NCBI GenBank assembly: GCA_004570315.1
Contig: SPQI01000021.1
Location: 1-36,376 of the forward strand
Reading direction: 5' to 3'
Source: Oxalobacteraceae bacterium OM1
GTDB lineage: Bacteria; Pseudomonadota; Gammaproteobacteria; Burkholderiales; Burkholderiaceae_D
DNA length: 36,376 bases
Below are positions 17,506-26,460 of this stretch, piece by piece. The notes under the pieces were generated by a model, which had not been told where the DNA came from, made no database searches, and saw nothing but the letters and a program-made list of their open reading frames with translations. Made by a program: the position numbers and the translations under genes. Each line of letters opens with the position of its first letter. Position 1 is the first letter of the stretch.

Positions 17506-17550
17506 GCGCCAGAAAGTGAGTGATGTCGGTTTCACGACAGGAGATATGTC

Positions 17551-17853
17551 ATGGTCAAACTCGCGTTATTCGTTCGTCTGGAAGCCAAGCCGGGTAAGGA
17601 AAAAGAGGTAGAGAGCTTTCTGTTAAACGGTCTTCCCCTCGTTCAGGCAGAGCCAGCTACGACAGTTTGGTTCGGCATCCGCCTAGGGCCGTCAACATTT
17701 GGCATCTTTGACGCGTTTCCAGATGAGGCTGGACGGCAAGCGCATCTTTCCGGCAAGGTTGCAGCCGTGCTCATGGAAAAAGCGGGTGAGTTATTCGCCA
17801 AGCCGCCGTCAATCGAGAAGGTTGACGTTCTTGCGGCAAAGCTGCCAGGCTGA
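17551..17853 (+). CDS. Antibiotic-biosynthesis-monooxygenase-like (ABM) small protein in a gene cassette
   Basis: A 100-residue protein of the ABM/YgiN ferredoxin-like fold. MVKLALFVRLEAKPGKEKEV is the typical first strand and helix, followed by FGIRLGPSTFGIFDAFPDE and a C-terminal helix. Family members are cofactor-free monooxygenases or unknown-function dimers. An AGGAG stands shortly before the ATG (17536-17540). The gene is enclosed by two attC-like sites: 45 bases after the GTTGGGC at 17499 and 4 bases before GCCCAAC at 17858. This is exactly the layout of a single-gene integron cassette of about 424 bases. No cassette promoter is evident. The substrate is unknown. Confidence 0.82.
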   Translation: MVKLALFVRLEAKPGKEKEVESFLLNGLPLVQAEPATTVWFGIRLGPSTFGIFDAFPDEAGRQAHLSGKVAAVLMEKAGELFAKPPSIEKVDVLAAKLPG

Positions 17854-17857
17854 GCAA

Positions 17858-17929
17858 GCCCAACAAGTCGCTTACGCCGACGGCTCAATGGCGACGCCAG
17901 CCAGTTGCGGCTTGGCTGGGGCGTTAGGC
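17858..17929 (+). repeat. attC site of the ABM gene cassette
   Basis: 72 bases with GCCCAAC (17858-17864) and GTTAGGC (17923-17929) as outer boxes. The inner part is very like textbook attC sites: AAGTCGCTTACGCCGAC after the left box and CGGCTTGGCTGGG before the right box. A central perfect hairpin TGGCG-A-CGCCA is flanked by GGC/GCC. It follows the ABM stop at once, as in gene cassettes. No integron integrase gene is present in the window. Confidence 0.78.
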
Positions 17930-18005
17930 GCTTTGGAGATCGTCCAACAACGAGGGTGCGTACTGCGCTGCGAGGAGCGGCTCCGGTGTGCGCGAAAGGA
18001 CTCAC

Positions 18006-18710
18006 ATGATGCCGCGCAATACGCGTAGCCAACCTACCGACGCGGAAACGCATGGCGCCGAGCGCGGACTTGACCGCTTCGAGGGATTCAGCGACGCAGT
18101 TTTCGCCATCGCGCTGACCTTGCTGATCGTCGAGATCAAGGTCCCCGGATCCCCTGAAGGCCCGCAGGGCTACAGCGACCTGGCAAGCGCCATGGCGGAG
18201 CAGTGGCGGGAATATCTCGCGCTCGTTCTCTGCTATGTCGTGATCGGCGCCTACTGGCTGCAGCACCATTATTCGGGTCGCATTTATGCTAAGACTGATC
18301 ACTGGTTCGGCGCGATCAACCTTCTGTTCCTGCTGGCGATCGTCGTCATTCCTTACCCAATCCGCGTCTGGTGCTTCCACATCGGCACGGGCTTCGAGCC
18401 CGTCGCGTCAGTGACCCTGGTTGCCGGTCTTGCCCTGACCGCCTGCACCTGGATGGTGAAGTGGTTCTATGCAATGCGAGGCCGCCGGCTGATGGATGAA
18501 CGGCTCGCGCCCGATTTCCTCCGGCAGATGACGCGCCGCTACGGCGTTGCGACGCTGGTCCAGGTCGCTGCAGTTCCCGTCGTGATCGCGGCGTCGCGCA
18601 TCGGAGTGGCCATTGCGCTGCTGTGCGTCGCCTTCTTCCTGCTGCCACAGCCCACGCCACGCTACAAGCCTAGAGAGGAGCCGAACGAGGCTGAGAAATC
18701 GAGCGCGTAG
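18006..18710 (+). CDS. TMEM175-family (DUF1211) predicted potassium channel
   Basis: A 234-residue membrane protein with about six hydrophobic helices, the usual size for bacterial TMEM175 subunits, which form tetrameric K+ channels. The family signature is FEGFSDAVFAIALTLLIVEI, with Phe28-Ser29-Asp30. Further on are YWLQHHYSG and FGAINLLFLLAIVVIPYP. The ATG at 18006 (or the adjacent 18009) follows AAAGGA; the upstream in-frame GTG at 17988 has no ribosome site. It starts 76 bases after the attC right box in cassette orientation, but no attC follows the gene. So if it entered as a cassette, its right end has been lost. Confidence 0.85.
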   Translation: MMPRNTRSQPTDAETHGAERGLDRFEGFSDAVFAIALTLLIVEIKVPGSPEGPQGYSDLASAMAEQWREYLALVLCYVVIGAYWLQHHYSGRIYAKTDHWFGAINLLFLLAIVVIPYPIRVWCFHIGTGFEPVASVTLVAGLALTACTWMVKWFYAMRGRRLMDERLAPDFLRQMTRRYGVATLVQVAAVPVVIAASRIGVAIALLCVAFFLLPQPTPRYKPREEPNEAEKSSA

Positions 18711-18854
18711 CCAAGCGAACTGGTCCCGCAGACCGATGTTGGCGTCTGCTGCCACGCTCGCACCTTGGTCGAATGAGTCTCGTACCGCATCCCATCGTGT
18801 CGTTCGGCCACCCTTTCGAATTCACTTCATCGCTGGGTCGAGAGGAGACGCGAA

Positions 18855-19343
18855 ATGAACACAGAACGGAGTCAGTCACACAGCCTGCAAAACGAGACAC
18901 GTCAGCACTGGCCATTCATGACGCTGTACCAGCGTTTCGAACAAGTCGTGGTGCTCGTATTGAGCTTGATCATCGCCCTGGTTATCGCCATCGCATTGCT
19001 GCAGTTGGCGACCCGGCTCATACCGCTGATGCTTGGTGGAGCGCTCGATCCGCTGGATCATGAGGTGTTCCAGGCAATGTTCGGCATGATCATGACGCTG
19101 CTGATCGCCTTGGAGTTCAAGCACTCGATTGTGCGCGTCGTTTGGCGCGCCGAAGGCATCGTTCAGGTCAAGACCGTCATTTTGATCGCGCTTCTGGCCT
19201 TGAGCCGCAAGTTCATCATCCTGGATATTCATTCCACCGACGCAGCTACCATCGCGGCGCTGGCGAGCGCCACTCTGGCGCTTGGGCTTGTCTATTGGCT
19301 GGTCAAGGAAAGAGACGACAGGCGTCCAAAGCCCCAGGAATGA
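18855..19343 (+). CDS. PsiE-like phosphate-starvation-inducible membrane protein
   Basis: A 162-residue inner-membrane protein with four hydrophobic segments: VVLVLSLIIALVIAIALLQL, a segment ending FGMIMTLLIALEFKHSI, VKTVILIALLALSRKFIILD, and AALASATLALGLVYWLVKE. It matches the PsiE family, including the conserved middle stretch EFKHSI and ARKFI-like SRKFIILD. AGGAG (18843-18847) is seven bases before the ATG. PsiE-like genes are common passengers of stress-tolerance islands; the biochemical role is not known. It follows the channel gene by 144 bases on the same strand and converges on the aldo/keto reductase. Confidence 0.8.
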   Translation: MNTERSQSHSLQNETRQHWPFMTLYQRFEQVVVLVLSLIIALVIAIALLQLATRLIPLMLGGALDPLDHEVFQAMFGMIMTLLIALEFKHSIVRVVWRAEGIVQVKTVILIALLALSRKFIILDIHSTDAATIAALASATLALGLVYWLVKERDDRRPKPQE

Positions 19344-19379
19344 ACGGCAGGAGCGGTTCGCCGAAGCTTCGGTACCGGC

Positions 19380-20213
19380 TCAAATCATTTCCAATGCCGC
19401 TTTGCGGTTGGGCGGCGGGAACGCGCGGTCCAACGCGGCAAGCTCGTCCGGCGTCAGATGAATGTCCAGCGCGATCCGGTTTTGCTGGACACGTTCGGGC
19501 GTACTGGCCTTCGGGATCGCGATAAGGCGTTCCTTGCGCAGCACCCAAGCCAGGGCGATTTGCGCTGGCGTGGCGGAATGTTCATCGGCAATGCGGCGAA
19601 TGTCAGGATCCCCCATCAGGCGGCCTTGCTCCAGCGGCGAATACGCCATGATCGGGACGTTGCGCTGCTCGCACCATGGCATCAGGTCGTATTCGATGCC
19701 GCGCCGGGTGAGGTTATACAGCACCTGGTCGGTTGCAACTGCCGATCCGCCCGGCCGACCCGCGACGTCCTCCATGTCCGGCACATCGAAATTACTCACG
19801 CCCCAGTAGCGGATTTTTCCCGGACGCAGCAGGTCGTCGAAACCCGCCAACGTTTCCGCCAGCGGTACCGCGCCACGCCAGTGCAACAGGTACAGGTCGA
19901 TGCGGTCGGTCTGGAGGCGGCGCAGGCTTTTCTCGCAGGCCTCGACCGTTCCTTTCCGCGTCGCATTCTGTGGAAGCACCTTGTCGACGATGAAGGTCTG
20001 TTCCCTGCGCCCTTCGAGCGCCATGCCAATCAATACCTCGGCAGCTCCGCCGCCATACATTTCTGCCGTGTCGATCAGTGTCATGCCACCGTCGATACCG
20101 TGCCGCAGCGCGTCGATTTCGTTCTGACGGCTTTCGGGATGCTCCCCGAAACCCCAGGTGCCCTGTCCAAGTACAGGCACTTCCTCGCCCGAGGGAAGTT
20201 TGGTCTTGCGCAT
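19380..20213 (-). CDS. Aldo/keto reductase
   Basis: A 277-residue NADPH-dependent carbonyl reductase of the AKR superfamily. The catalytic tetrad is visible: Asp48 (LIDTAEMYG), Tyr53, Lys78 (IVDKVLP) and His111 (YLLHWRG). The cofactor end has WVLRKERLIAIPKASTPERV. The ATG at 20213 is preceded by AGGAG at seven bases; the frame extends 15 codons further upstream without a better site. It probably reduces aldehydes or ketones, in keeping with the dehydrogenases and DJ-1-like protein further along the island. It is monocistronic as far as can be seen. Confidence 0.92.
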   Translation of the reverse strand: MRKTKLPSGEEVPVLGQGTWGFGEHPESRQNEIDALRHGIDGGMTLIDTAEMYGGGAAEVLIGMALEGRREQTFIVDKVLPQNATRKGTVEACEKSLRRLQTDRIDLYLLHWRGAVPLAETLAGFDDLLRPGKIRYWGVSNFDVPDMEDVAGRPGGSAVATDQVLYNLTRRGIEYDLMPWCEQRNVPIMAYSPLEQGRLMGDPDIRRIADEHSATPAQIALAWVLRKERLIAIPKASTPERVQQNRIALDIHLTPDELAALDRAFPPPNRKAALEMI

Positions 20214-20863
20214 GATCGCTCCTGTCGTCTGAGCGTGCATTGATCGAACGGGAGGCATCTTGTCCCGAGCATGACCTTGTCCCGCACATGCCCGATGAAC
20301 ACCTCATTGGGTGCGCCACGATGTCGATCGGCTTGGTGGCTTCGGGATTGGCCGAAGTTGCCATGACGCCCCCATGTGCAAAAGCCGCATACGGCTTATT
20401 CACAATATGTCACGTGCAGCTGTGCCGCCAGTGCCCCGCAATGGGATGAATGGCAATCGCTCAAGCAAGCCAGCGACAACCTCAAGCCCTAGGACATGCA
20501 TCCGCGCCTGGTGGACACGACGAATGCCGCTCCTGAACTCGGCGTTAGCAAGCAGGATGCGAAGAACATCGTTGTCGTTACGAGCAGCAGTGCGTGCCAC
20601 TTAGCGCAGGGTACCAAGTGCCGCGGGACAGTGCCGTCGTTCATCACTGGATCAGGATCAAGAAAGCCGCAATGACCGCTTTGGGCCCCGGACCGCGCTT
20701 CCCCGCATGGACTAAGTAGCTGGTATCGATCCAATCCAGCCATATGCTCCTTACAGAAGCCTGCTTCAAGAATTCGATTTCCCTAACGAACCGAATGCAG
20801 ACGGCCATGTTTACAGCACCTGATAAAGTGTCGTTTCCTGCCATAACGTAGGTGATTTGACAG
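20214..20863. other. 650-base gap with possible decayed coding sequence
   Basis: No intact gene is supported. On the plus strand from about 20420 to 20590 one frame reads protein-like on both sides of an in-frame TAG at 20489 (QWDEWQSLKQASDNLKP, stop, DMHPRLVDTTNAAPELGVSK). This may be a decayed gene whose family I cannot name. A short minus-strand frame beginning near 20403 (MNKPYAAFAHGGVMATSANP) also looks partly protein-like but runs into shadow sequence. The promoter of the following STAS-like gene must lie near the right edge. Confidence 0.4.
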
Positions 20864-21394
20864 ATGAATCCGCAGCTTTGGGTAGAGCCGGTAGGCGAAA
20901 TTGTTCTGGCACGCCTGCGCGGGCGATGCGACGAGGAAGTGTTGAAGGCGTGTCAGCATCGCGTATTCGAGCTTGTGAAGGATACGCACCAGGTCAAGGT
21001 GCTCTATGACGCATTAGAGATGGAAGACCCTACGGTCGACATGGCTCTGTTGCAACAGAAAATGGATGCAGAAGCACGGGCGCAGCTGGGTCCCATCCCG
21101 CTGCGAAGAGCCATTTTGGTTCCCAATACTCGTATCGCTTATTTGGCGCGAATCGCTTTTGGTCAATTCGGCGAAGGAGCCTACCGGGTCTTTTATAACG
21201 ACATGGCACAGGCAATCTTGTGGAACAAACGATATAACGTCCGTCCCGCCCGCCGACTGAATGAACAGCCCGCAAAAACGCTCAACCATGAGACGTCCGC
21301 CGTTCAACACAACCGATGCATTGGTGTGTTGAACGGTCGAATCCCCACGGAAGCTACAGATATGTCATGCGTTGGAGCAGAAACCTTGCTGTAG
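20864..21394 (+). CDS. STAS/SpoIIAA-like hypothetical protein
   Basis: A 176-residue protein starting at ATG 20864. The first 125 residues alternate strands and helices (VEPVGEIVLARLRGRCDEEV, HQVKVLYDALEMEDPTVDM, RRAILVPNTRIAYLARIAFG) in the manner of SpoIIAA-like STAS domains, which usually make regulatory protein contacts. The last 50 residues are low in structure. The gene is convergent with the GGDEF-EAL gene, and their 3' ends overlap by 30 bases. The last residues, VGAETLL, are therefore encoded on the complement of the EAL protein's tail. The fold call is by pattern only. Confidence 0.6.
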   Translation: MNPQLWVEPVGEIVLARLRGRCDEEVLKACQHRVFELVKDTHQVKVLYDALEMEDPTVDMALLQQKMDAEARAQLGPIPLRRAILVPNTRIAYLARIAFGQFGEGAYRVFYNDMAQAILWNKRYNVRPARRLNEQPAKTLNHETSAVQHNRCIGVLNGRIPTEATDMSCVGAETLL

Positions 21395-23995
21395 CCTGGT
21401 ATGCGCCAATGCTTCGAACTGCTCAACAACTAATGGCCGACTAAAGAAATAGCCTTGATAGAACTGGCAACCGTTTTCAGCGAGAAAATGGTGATGCGCC
21501 TCGGTCTCGACCCCTTCTGCGATGACGTCAAGGCCGAGACTCCTTCCGAGCAGGATAATCGCGTTGACGATGACGGCGGCATTGTGATCATTCAGCGCAT
21601 CGCTCACGAACGAGCGATCGATTTTCAATTGATCGAGCGGGAGACGCTTCAGATACGCCAACGATGAATAGCCGGTTCCGAAATCGTCGAGCGAAAAACC
21701 GACTCCCTTGGCTTTTAGCGCCGCCATCTTCTGGATAGTGCCTTCGACGTCGTCTACCAGCAGCGTCTCCGTCAGCTCGATCTTGAGGCGATGCGGGTTG
21801 GCGCCGGTGTCCTCCAGCGTTCTCAGCACGTCCTCGACGAAATCGGAACAGTGCAGTTGACTGGCGCTGACATTCACCGCAAGCGTCAAATGCGCGGTCT
21901 CTTCCTGGCGTCCCCACATCGCCAGCCGGCGGCATGCGCATTCCAATACCCAGCGGCCGAGCGGACGAATCAACCCGGTTTCTTCGGCGAGGGGAATGAA
22001 TTCGGCGGGAGGAATCGTCCCGCGCGCCGGATGCTGCCATCGGACCAGCGTTTCCGCGCCGGTCACCCGGCCTGTCGAGTCCACTTGCGGCTGGTAGTGC
22101 AGCACCAGCTGCTCGTCTTGCAATGCCAGGCGAAGGTCCGCTTCGAGCGTAGTCTTGGCCATGAGTGCAGCCTGCATCTCGGGATCGAAAAAGCGGAGGG
22201 TATTGCGTCCTTCTCCCTTGGCCCGGTACATGGCAAGGTCCGCCCGCCTCAGCACTTCATTGGGACTTTCGCCCTGGCGTTCGAAGAGGGCGATGCCCAT
22301 GCTGGCGCTGCCGAAATACTGGACCGGACCGAGGGCGCAGGGCGCTTTGAGCGCCGCCAGAATCTTTTCGCCCGCGAGCTGCGCATGCGATGCCGCCTCG
22401 GATGGAACCGGGCTGAGATCCTCAAGAAGGATAACGAACTCGTCGCCGCCCAGGCGGGCCACGGTATCGCTGGCGCGAACGCATAACAGCAATCGGCCGG
22501 CAACGTGCTGCAGCAGGAGGTCTCCCTTGTCGTGGCCGAAGGTGTCGTTGAGTGTTTTGTAGTTGTCGAGATCCATGAAAAGCAACGCGCCGCCGCTGGA
22601 GTTTCGACGGCTCCGTGTCAATGCATGGCTCAACCGCTCCATGAGAAAGCGGCGATTGGGCAGCTGGGTCAATGAATCGTAGAACGCGAGATGCTGAATC
22701 CTGCTTTCGGCGGCCTTGCGTTCCGTGATGTCGCGGAACGTGACCACGCTGCCCATGATGTGTCCTTCGTCAAGGATCGGATAGCTTGTATATTCAACCG
22801 GAAACGATGTGCCGTCCCTGCGCCAAAAGACTTCATCCGTTTCATAGGAGCCCTTGCCGGAACGATAGGCGCGATAGATGGAACAGTCCTCGGCGGGATA
22901 AGTCGACCCGTCCGTGTGCCGGTAATGGACGAGCTCATGCATGTTTTTGCCCAGCACTTCCTGCGGCTCAAATCCCAGCATCTGCGCCGCGGCGCGATTG
23001 ATGAAGGTGCACAGCCCATGGCTGTTGATGCCCCAGATCCCTTCGCCGGTTGACTCCAGGAGGAGTTTTCTTTCCTTTGACAAGCGGTCGCGTTCGATTT
23101 CAGCCAGTTTGCGCTCCGACAGGTCAGTCATGCTGCCCACCGCGCGGAACACGTTGCCGTCCAAATCCCGAAGCACGTACCCTCGATCCAGAATGAAGGC
23201 ATAGGATCCGTTGCGCCGGGCAAACCTGTATTCGTCCGTCCAATGTTCAGTGCTGCCTTCAAGGGTGCTGCGCACGCGGTCAATTACACGCTGCCGGTCT
23301 TCAGGATGAATACGATCAAGCCACCATTCCATGCCGGTCCCGATCTCTTCCCGTGGGCAGCCGGAAAGCAGCTCGATGTTCTCGTTCCACCAAGTCTCAT
23401 TCGACTGTGCGTCCCAGTCCCAGATCGCATCAGCGGTCGCCTTCATGACGATATTGAAGCGCTCCTCGCTCGCGCGCAGCGCATCTTCGCGACGCCGGCG
23501 CTCGGAGATGTCCGTGAAATAGACGGCCAAGCCTTCTGCGGATGGAGAGACGCGCAGTTCTCCCCATTTACCGAGCGGCGCGTAATAGGCTTCAAACGAG
23601 ATTGCACGGTTCTCACGCATGGCCCGGCGATACTCGATCTCGAAAACACTGCCGGCCGCTGCCTCGAATTCGTCCCAAATCACCTTGTTCAGGAGTTCAC
23701 TGCGCGGCCTTTGAAGAATGTGCTCAGCCTTCTTGTTGACATAAATGAACCGCCACTCGCAATCAAGCATGTAAAACGCGTCGGACATGCTTTCGAGCAT
23801 GGTGGTCAGTCGATTGTCGTGAGGGACGGCGGTGTGCGCCGACGCTCGGCTGCTTTCGAATCCCAGAACAGTCTCTACCGGCTCACGCTTCCCGGTTCTC
23901 GCCTTTGCATTCGATGCCGGGTTCAAGTGGCCGATAGCACGATCCAGTTTTTTATCGCGTTGTGATGTTTTATCAGGACTGGATACATGCTTCAT
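21365..23995 (-). CDS. PAS-PAS-PAS-GGDEF-EAL cyclic-di-GMP enzyme
   Basis: An 876-residue signalling protein. Three PAS domains (about 62-165, 172-290 and 300-425) precede a GGDEF domain with intact GGDEF at 516-520 (ARLGGDEFVILLED) and an EAL domain from about 610 to 860. The EAL motif reads ETL (Glu648). The other metal and catalytic residues are present: ELTET, DDFGTGYSSL, LKIDRSFV, EGVETE. It may thus both make and degrade c-di-GMP. No membrane segment is seen, so it is cytosolic. The ATG at 23995 is preferred; the frame runs 74 codons further upstream without family sequence. Its first PAS resembles the first PAS of the IstA fusion at 29593 (EYRRAM...EYY/AYY...). Confidence 0.92.
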   Translation of the reverse strand: MKHVSSPDKTSQRDKKLDRAIGHLNPASNAKARTGKREPVETVLGFESSRASAHTAVPHDNRLTTMLESMSDAFYMLDCEWRFIYVNKKAEHILQRPRSELLNKVIWDEFEAAAGSVFEIEYRRAMRENRAISFEAYYAPLGKWGELRVSPSAEGLAVYFTDISERRRREDALRASEERFNIVMKATADAIWDWDAQSNETWWNENIELLSGCPREEIGTGMEWWLDRIHPEDRQRVIDRVRSTLEGSTEHWTDEYRFARRNGSYAFILDRGYVLRDLDGNVFRAVGSMTDLSERKLAEIERDRLSKERKLLLESTGEGIWGINSHGLCTFINRAAAQMLGFEPQEVLGKNMHELVHYRHTDGSTYPAEDCSIYRAYRSGKGSYETDEVFWRRDGTSFPVEYTSYPILDEGHIMGSVVTFRDITERKAAESRIQHLAFYDSLTQLPNRRFLMERLSHALTRSRRNSSGGALLFMDLDNYKTLNDTFGHDKGDLLLQHVAGRLLLCVRASDTVARLGGDEFVILLEDLSPVPSEAASHAQLAGEKILAALKAPCALGPVQYFGSASMGIALFERQGESPNEVLRRADLAMYRAKGEGRNTLRFFDPEMQAALMAKTTLEADLRLALQDEQLVLHYQPQVDSTGRVTGAETLVRWQHPARGTIPPAEFIPLAEETGLIRPLGRWVLECACRRLAMWGRQEETAHLTLAVNVSASQLHCSDFVEDVLRTLEDTGANPHRLKIELTETLLVDDVEGTIQKMAALKAKGVGFSLDDFGTGYSSLAYLKRLPLDQLKIDRSFVSDALNDHNAAVIVNAIILLGRSLGLDVIAEGVETEAHHHFLAENGCQFYQGYFFSRPLVVEQFEALAHTRLQQGFCSNA

Positions 23996-24350
23996 GAGTG
24001 TCTTTCTACCTACATTACACAAACCAAAGGTGAAGGAAAATATTGCCTCGTGGAAACACATTGGTGCAGGAAAATTCCGAAGCGCGGCAAAACCCGTTGC
24101 GTTTTTGCCCGCGCAAGACGGACGGGAACAATCCGTTTCGGCTAAGGAGGTACACGGAATCTTGACCGAGAGGATGTCTTCAGCCTGCAATCGGTCGACA
24201 GGTGGAACGCCCCGCATGAACGCAGCGGCGGCGCGTCGTTCAAGGGGATGCGTTTGGAGAACCGCTTGCTGGCTCAGCCTTGCCAGACAAGCCGTCGGAG
24301 ACGCGTCGGGTCTGCCGGCGACGTCTCCCTCCAGATCGAAAGAAATTCCC
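23996..24350. other. Intergenic region upstream of the GGDEF-EAL gene
   Basis: 355 bases between the start of the GGDEF-EAL gene and the stop of the formaldehyde-dehydrogenase-like gene, both on the minus strand. No credible gene is seen. It should contain the promoter of the GGDEF-EAL gene and the end of the dehydrogenase operon; I see no strong hairpin-plus-T terminator. Confidence 0.55.
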
Positions 24351-25499
24351 TCATCTTCCAGGCTTCAGGATGACTTTCGTCCAGCCGTGGTCGCGCGCGT
24401 CGAAATGCTGATAGGCCTCCGGCGCCTTGCTCAGTTCGAGTTCATGCGAAACGATGAACGAAGGCTTTGCCCTGCCGGCATGGATCAAGTCGCGCAGTTG
24501 ACGGTTGTAGGCTTTGACGTTGCACTGCCCTGTGGCGATATGCTGGCCCTTGAACCAGCACAGTCCCCAGTCGAACACGACTTCGCCTTTCTTGGCCAGC
24601 TCGTTGGATGCGCCGGGATCCTGCGGCGCGAATACCCCAACCACGCCGATGCCGCCGGTGAACTTCACCGACTTGACGAGGTTGTTCATCGTCAGGTTGG
24701 GAATCTCATGGCCGGCCGGATCATGGCATTGGTAGCCGACGCACTCGCAGCCGACATCGGCGCCCAGGCCATGGGTTAGCTCCATGACGCGATCGACCGG
24801 ATTGACCTTCGAATCGTCGATCGCGATTGCGCCGATCGATTCCGCCAGCCGGAGCCGGTCGGGGTGCCGATCGACCACCATCACACTGCAGGCGCCCTTG
24901 ATCATCGCTGCATGCGCAGCCATCAGCCCGACCGGGCCCGAGCCGTAGATGACGACCGCATCGCCCGGCCGCATGCCGGCAAGTTCCGTGACATGCCAGC
25001 CGGTCGGGAAGATATCGGCCACCATCACATAGTCGTTCTGCTTTTCCTCGGCATCGGGAGGCAGCTTCAGGCAGTTGAAATCGGCCCAGGGAACGCGCAG
25101 GTATTCCGCCTGCCCACCCTGGTAAGGTCCCATGTCGGCGAAGCCATACGCGGCGCCTGCCATGCCCGGCTGGGGATTGGCGACCAGGCAGAACGCGGTC
25201 AAACCCTTTTCGCAATTCCGGCAATGTCCGCAGCTGATATTGAACGGCATGCAGACCCAGTCACCGACCGCAAGGCGCTCGACGGCCGGCCCGATTTCCT
25301 TGACCTGGCCGAGGTTCTCATGCCCGAAGATCCGCCCCGTTTCGAAGTCAGTCCTGCCCTCGAACATATGCAGGTCCGAGCCGCAGATATTGGTGCTTCT
25401 GATCTGCACGATCGCATCGCTCGGCCGCTCGATTTTGGGATCGGCCACATTCTTCACGCTGACATCGCGCGGCCCGCTATACACCACAGCTTTCATCAT
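24351..25499 (-). CDS. Zinc-dependent glutathione-independent formaldehyde dehydrogenase-like
   Basis: A 382-residue medium-chain dehydrogenase. Features are the catalytic zinc site Cys39 (TNICGSDLHMFEG) with GHENLG, the structural zinc lobe CGHCRNCEKGLTAFC, and the NAD-binding GSGPVGLMAA. The inserts (NPQPGMAGAAYGFADMG; VGYQCHDPAGHE) are typical of glutathione-independent formaldehyde dehydrogenases. It would oxidise formaldehyde or other small aldehydes with NAD. It is the last gene of a minus-strand run (28240 down to 24351) that also holds a second dehydrogenase, a small membrane-anchored protein and a DJ-1/PfpI protein; 177 bases separate it from the PfpI gene. Confidence 0.9.
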   Translation of the reverse strand: MMKAVVYSGPRDVSVKNVADPKIERPSDAIVQIRSTNICGSDLHMFEGRTDFETGRIFGHENLGQVKEIGPAVERLAVGDWVCMPFNISCGHCRNCEKGLTAFCLVANPQPGMAGAAYGFADMGPYQGGQAEYLRVPWADFNCLKLPPDAEEKQNDYVMVADIFPTGWHVTELAGMRPGDAVVIYGSGPVGLMAAHAAMIKGACSVMVVDRHPDRLRLAESIGAIAIDDSKVNPVDRVMELTHGLGADVGCECVGYQCHDPAGHEIPNLTMNNLVKSVKFTGGIGVVGVFAPQDPGASNELAKKGEVVFDWGLCWFKGQHIATGQCNVKAYNRQLRDLIHAGRAKPSFIVSHELELSKAPEAYQHFDARDHGWTKVILKPGR

Positions 25500-25676
25500 C
25501 GTTCTCCAGTTAACGCGCGTGTCAGCCTGACGCGGCGCCCTGGATTGCCGGGCCCCGTGAGTCGGACCGGACAGCGCTCCTACATGACCCGCGCCGATTG
25601 CGCACGGGGCTTCGACTTCTGGACATCTAGCGATATCCAGTACCGATTCGCGGCTTATACTGCGGCCGTCCGGGCC

Positions 25677-26441
25677 TCAGGCTTGGCCCAGCCGATGACG
25701 TGCCGGTGACCGGCTCGTCTGATCGCTCGGGTTCCGCCGGCCCGCCGCCGCCAGTCCGGCGCCAAGCAACGCCACGCCCAAGATGGCCCGCAGCGACGGG
25801 CGCGGCAGCCAGCGCATGGCATTGACGACCACTGCCGGCGGCTGCTCCCGTTGCGGATCCGAACGGGCGGGTTGAGCAATTCTCTGAGCGCCTGCGGCAC
25901 CGGAGAAAAGCTCGGTCATCGCGGCGACGAACGGCACCATGTCCTGCGGTCCGCGACTGGTCACCCAGTTGCCGTCCCTGACCACTTCCTGGTCCAGCCA
26001 GGCGGCGCCGGCATTCACCATGTCATCCCGTATTCCTGGCCAGGAAGTCATGGTCCTTCCCGAGGCGAGCCCCGCGGAGGCCAGCAGCCAGGGTCCATGG
26101 CAAAGGGTGGCAATCGGCTTGCCCTGCCGTTCGAACGCACGCACGAAATCGCGCGCTACGGCGGACTGGCGCAAGAGGTCGGGGTTGATGAATCCGCCAG
26201 GGATCAGCAGCCCGTCGTATTGCGCCGGATTGGCCCGGTCCAGAGTTTTGTCGACGCGTACCATGTTTGCCGGTTCATGCAGATTGACGCCGCGAATCCG
26301 GCCGGCATGCAGCGAGACGATGTCGACATCCGCGCCCTCCGCCTTGAGGGCAGCGACCGGCACGCTGAGTTCGACCTCTTCGAAACCGTCGACCGCCAGT
26401 ACGGCGATACGGCGGCCGGTGAGCGCACGCAGTTTGCGCAT
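25677..26441 (-). CDS. DJ-1/PfpI family protein with C-terminal membrane segment
   Basis: A 254-residue protein. The first 185 residues are a DJ-1/PfpI domain: IAVLAVDGFEEVEL with the acidic residue, YDGLLIPGGFINPDLL, and the nucleophile elbow ATLCHGPWLL with Cys114-His115. Family members act as glyoxalases, deglycases or chaperones for carbonyl stress. The tail is unusual: a Pro/Arg/Gln linker then a short hydrophobic stretch (LRAILGVALLGAGLAAAG) that could anchor it to the membrane, followed by a basic end. GGAGGA stands just before the ATG at 26441. It follows the 191-residue protein by 19 bases. Confidence 0.88.
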   Translation of the reverse strand: MRKLRALTGRRIAVLAVDGFEEVELSVPVAALKAEGADVDIVSLHAGRIRGVNLHEPANMVRVDKTLDRANPAQYDGLLIPGGFINPDLLRQSAVARDFVRAFERQGKPIATLCHGPWLLASAGLASGRTMTSWPGIRDDMVNAGAAWLDQEVVRDGNWVTSRGPQDMVPFVAAMTELFSGAAGAQRIAQPARSDPQREQPPAVVVNAMRWLPRPSLRAILGVALLGAGLAAAGRRNPSDQTSRSPARHRLGQA

Positions 26442-26460
26442 AACGTCCTCCAATGCAGGA

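Noticed and set aside
17942-17948. GTCCAAC as the left box of a third attC site
   Set aside because: No GTTRRRY box follows within about 150 bases and no attC-like hairpin is seen; it lies only 13 bases after the end of the second attC.
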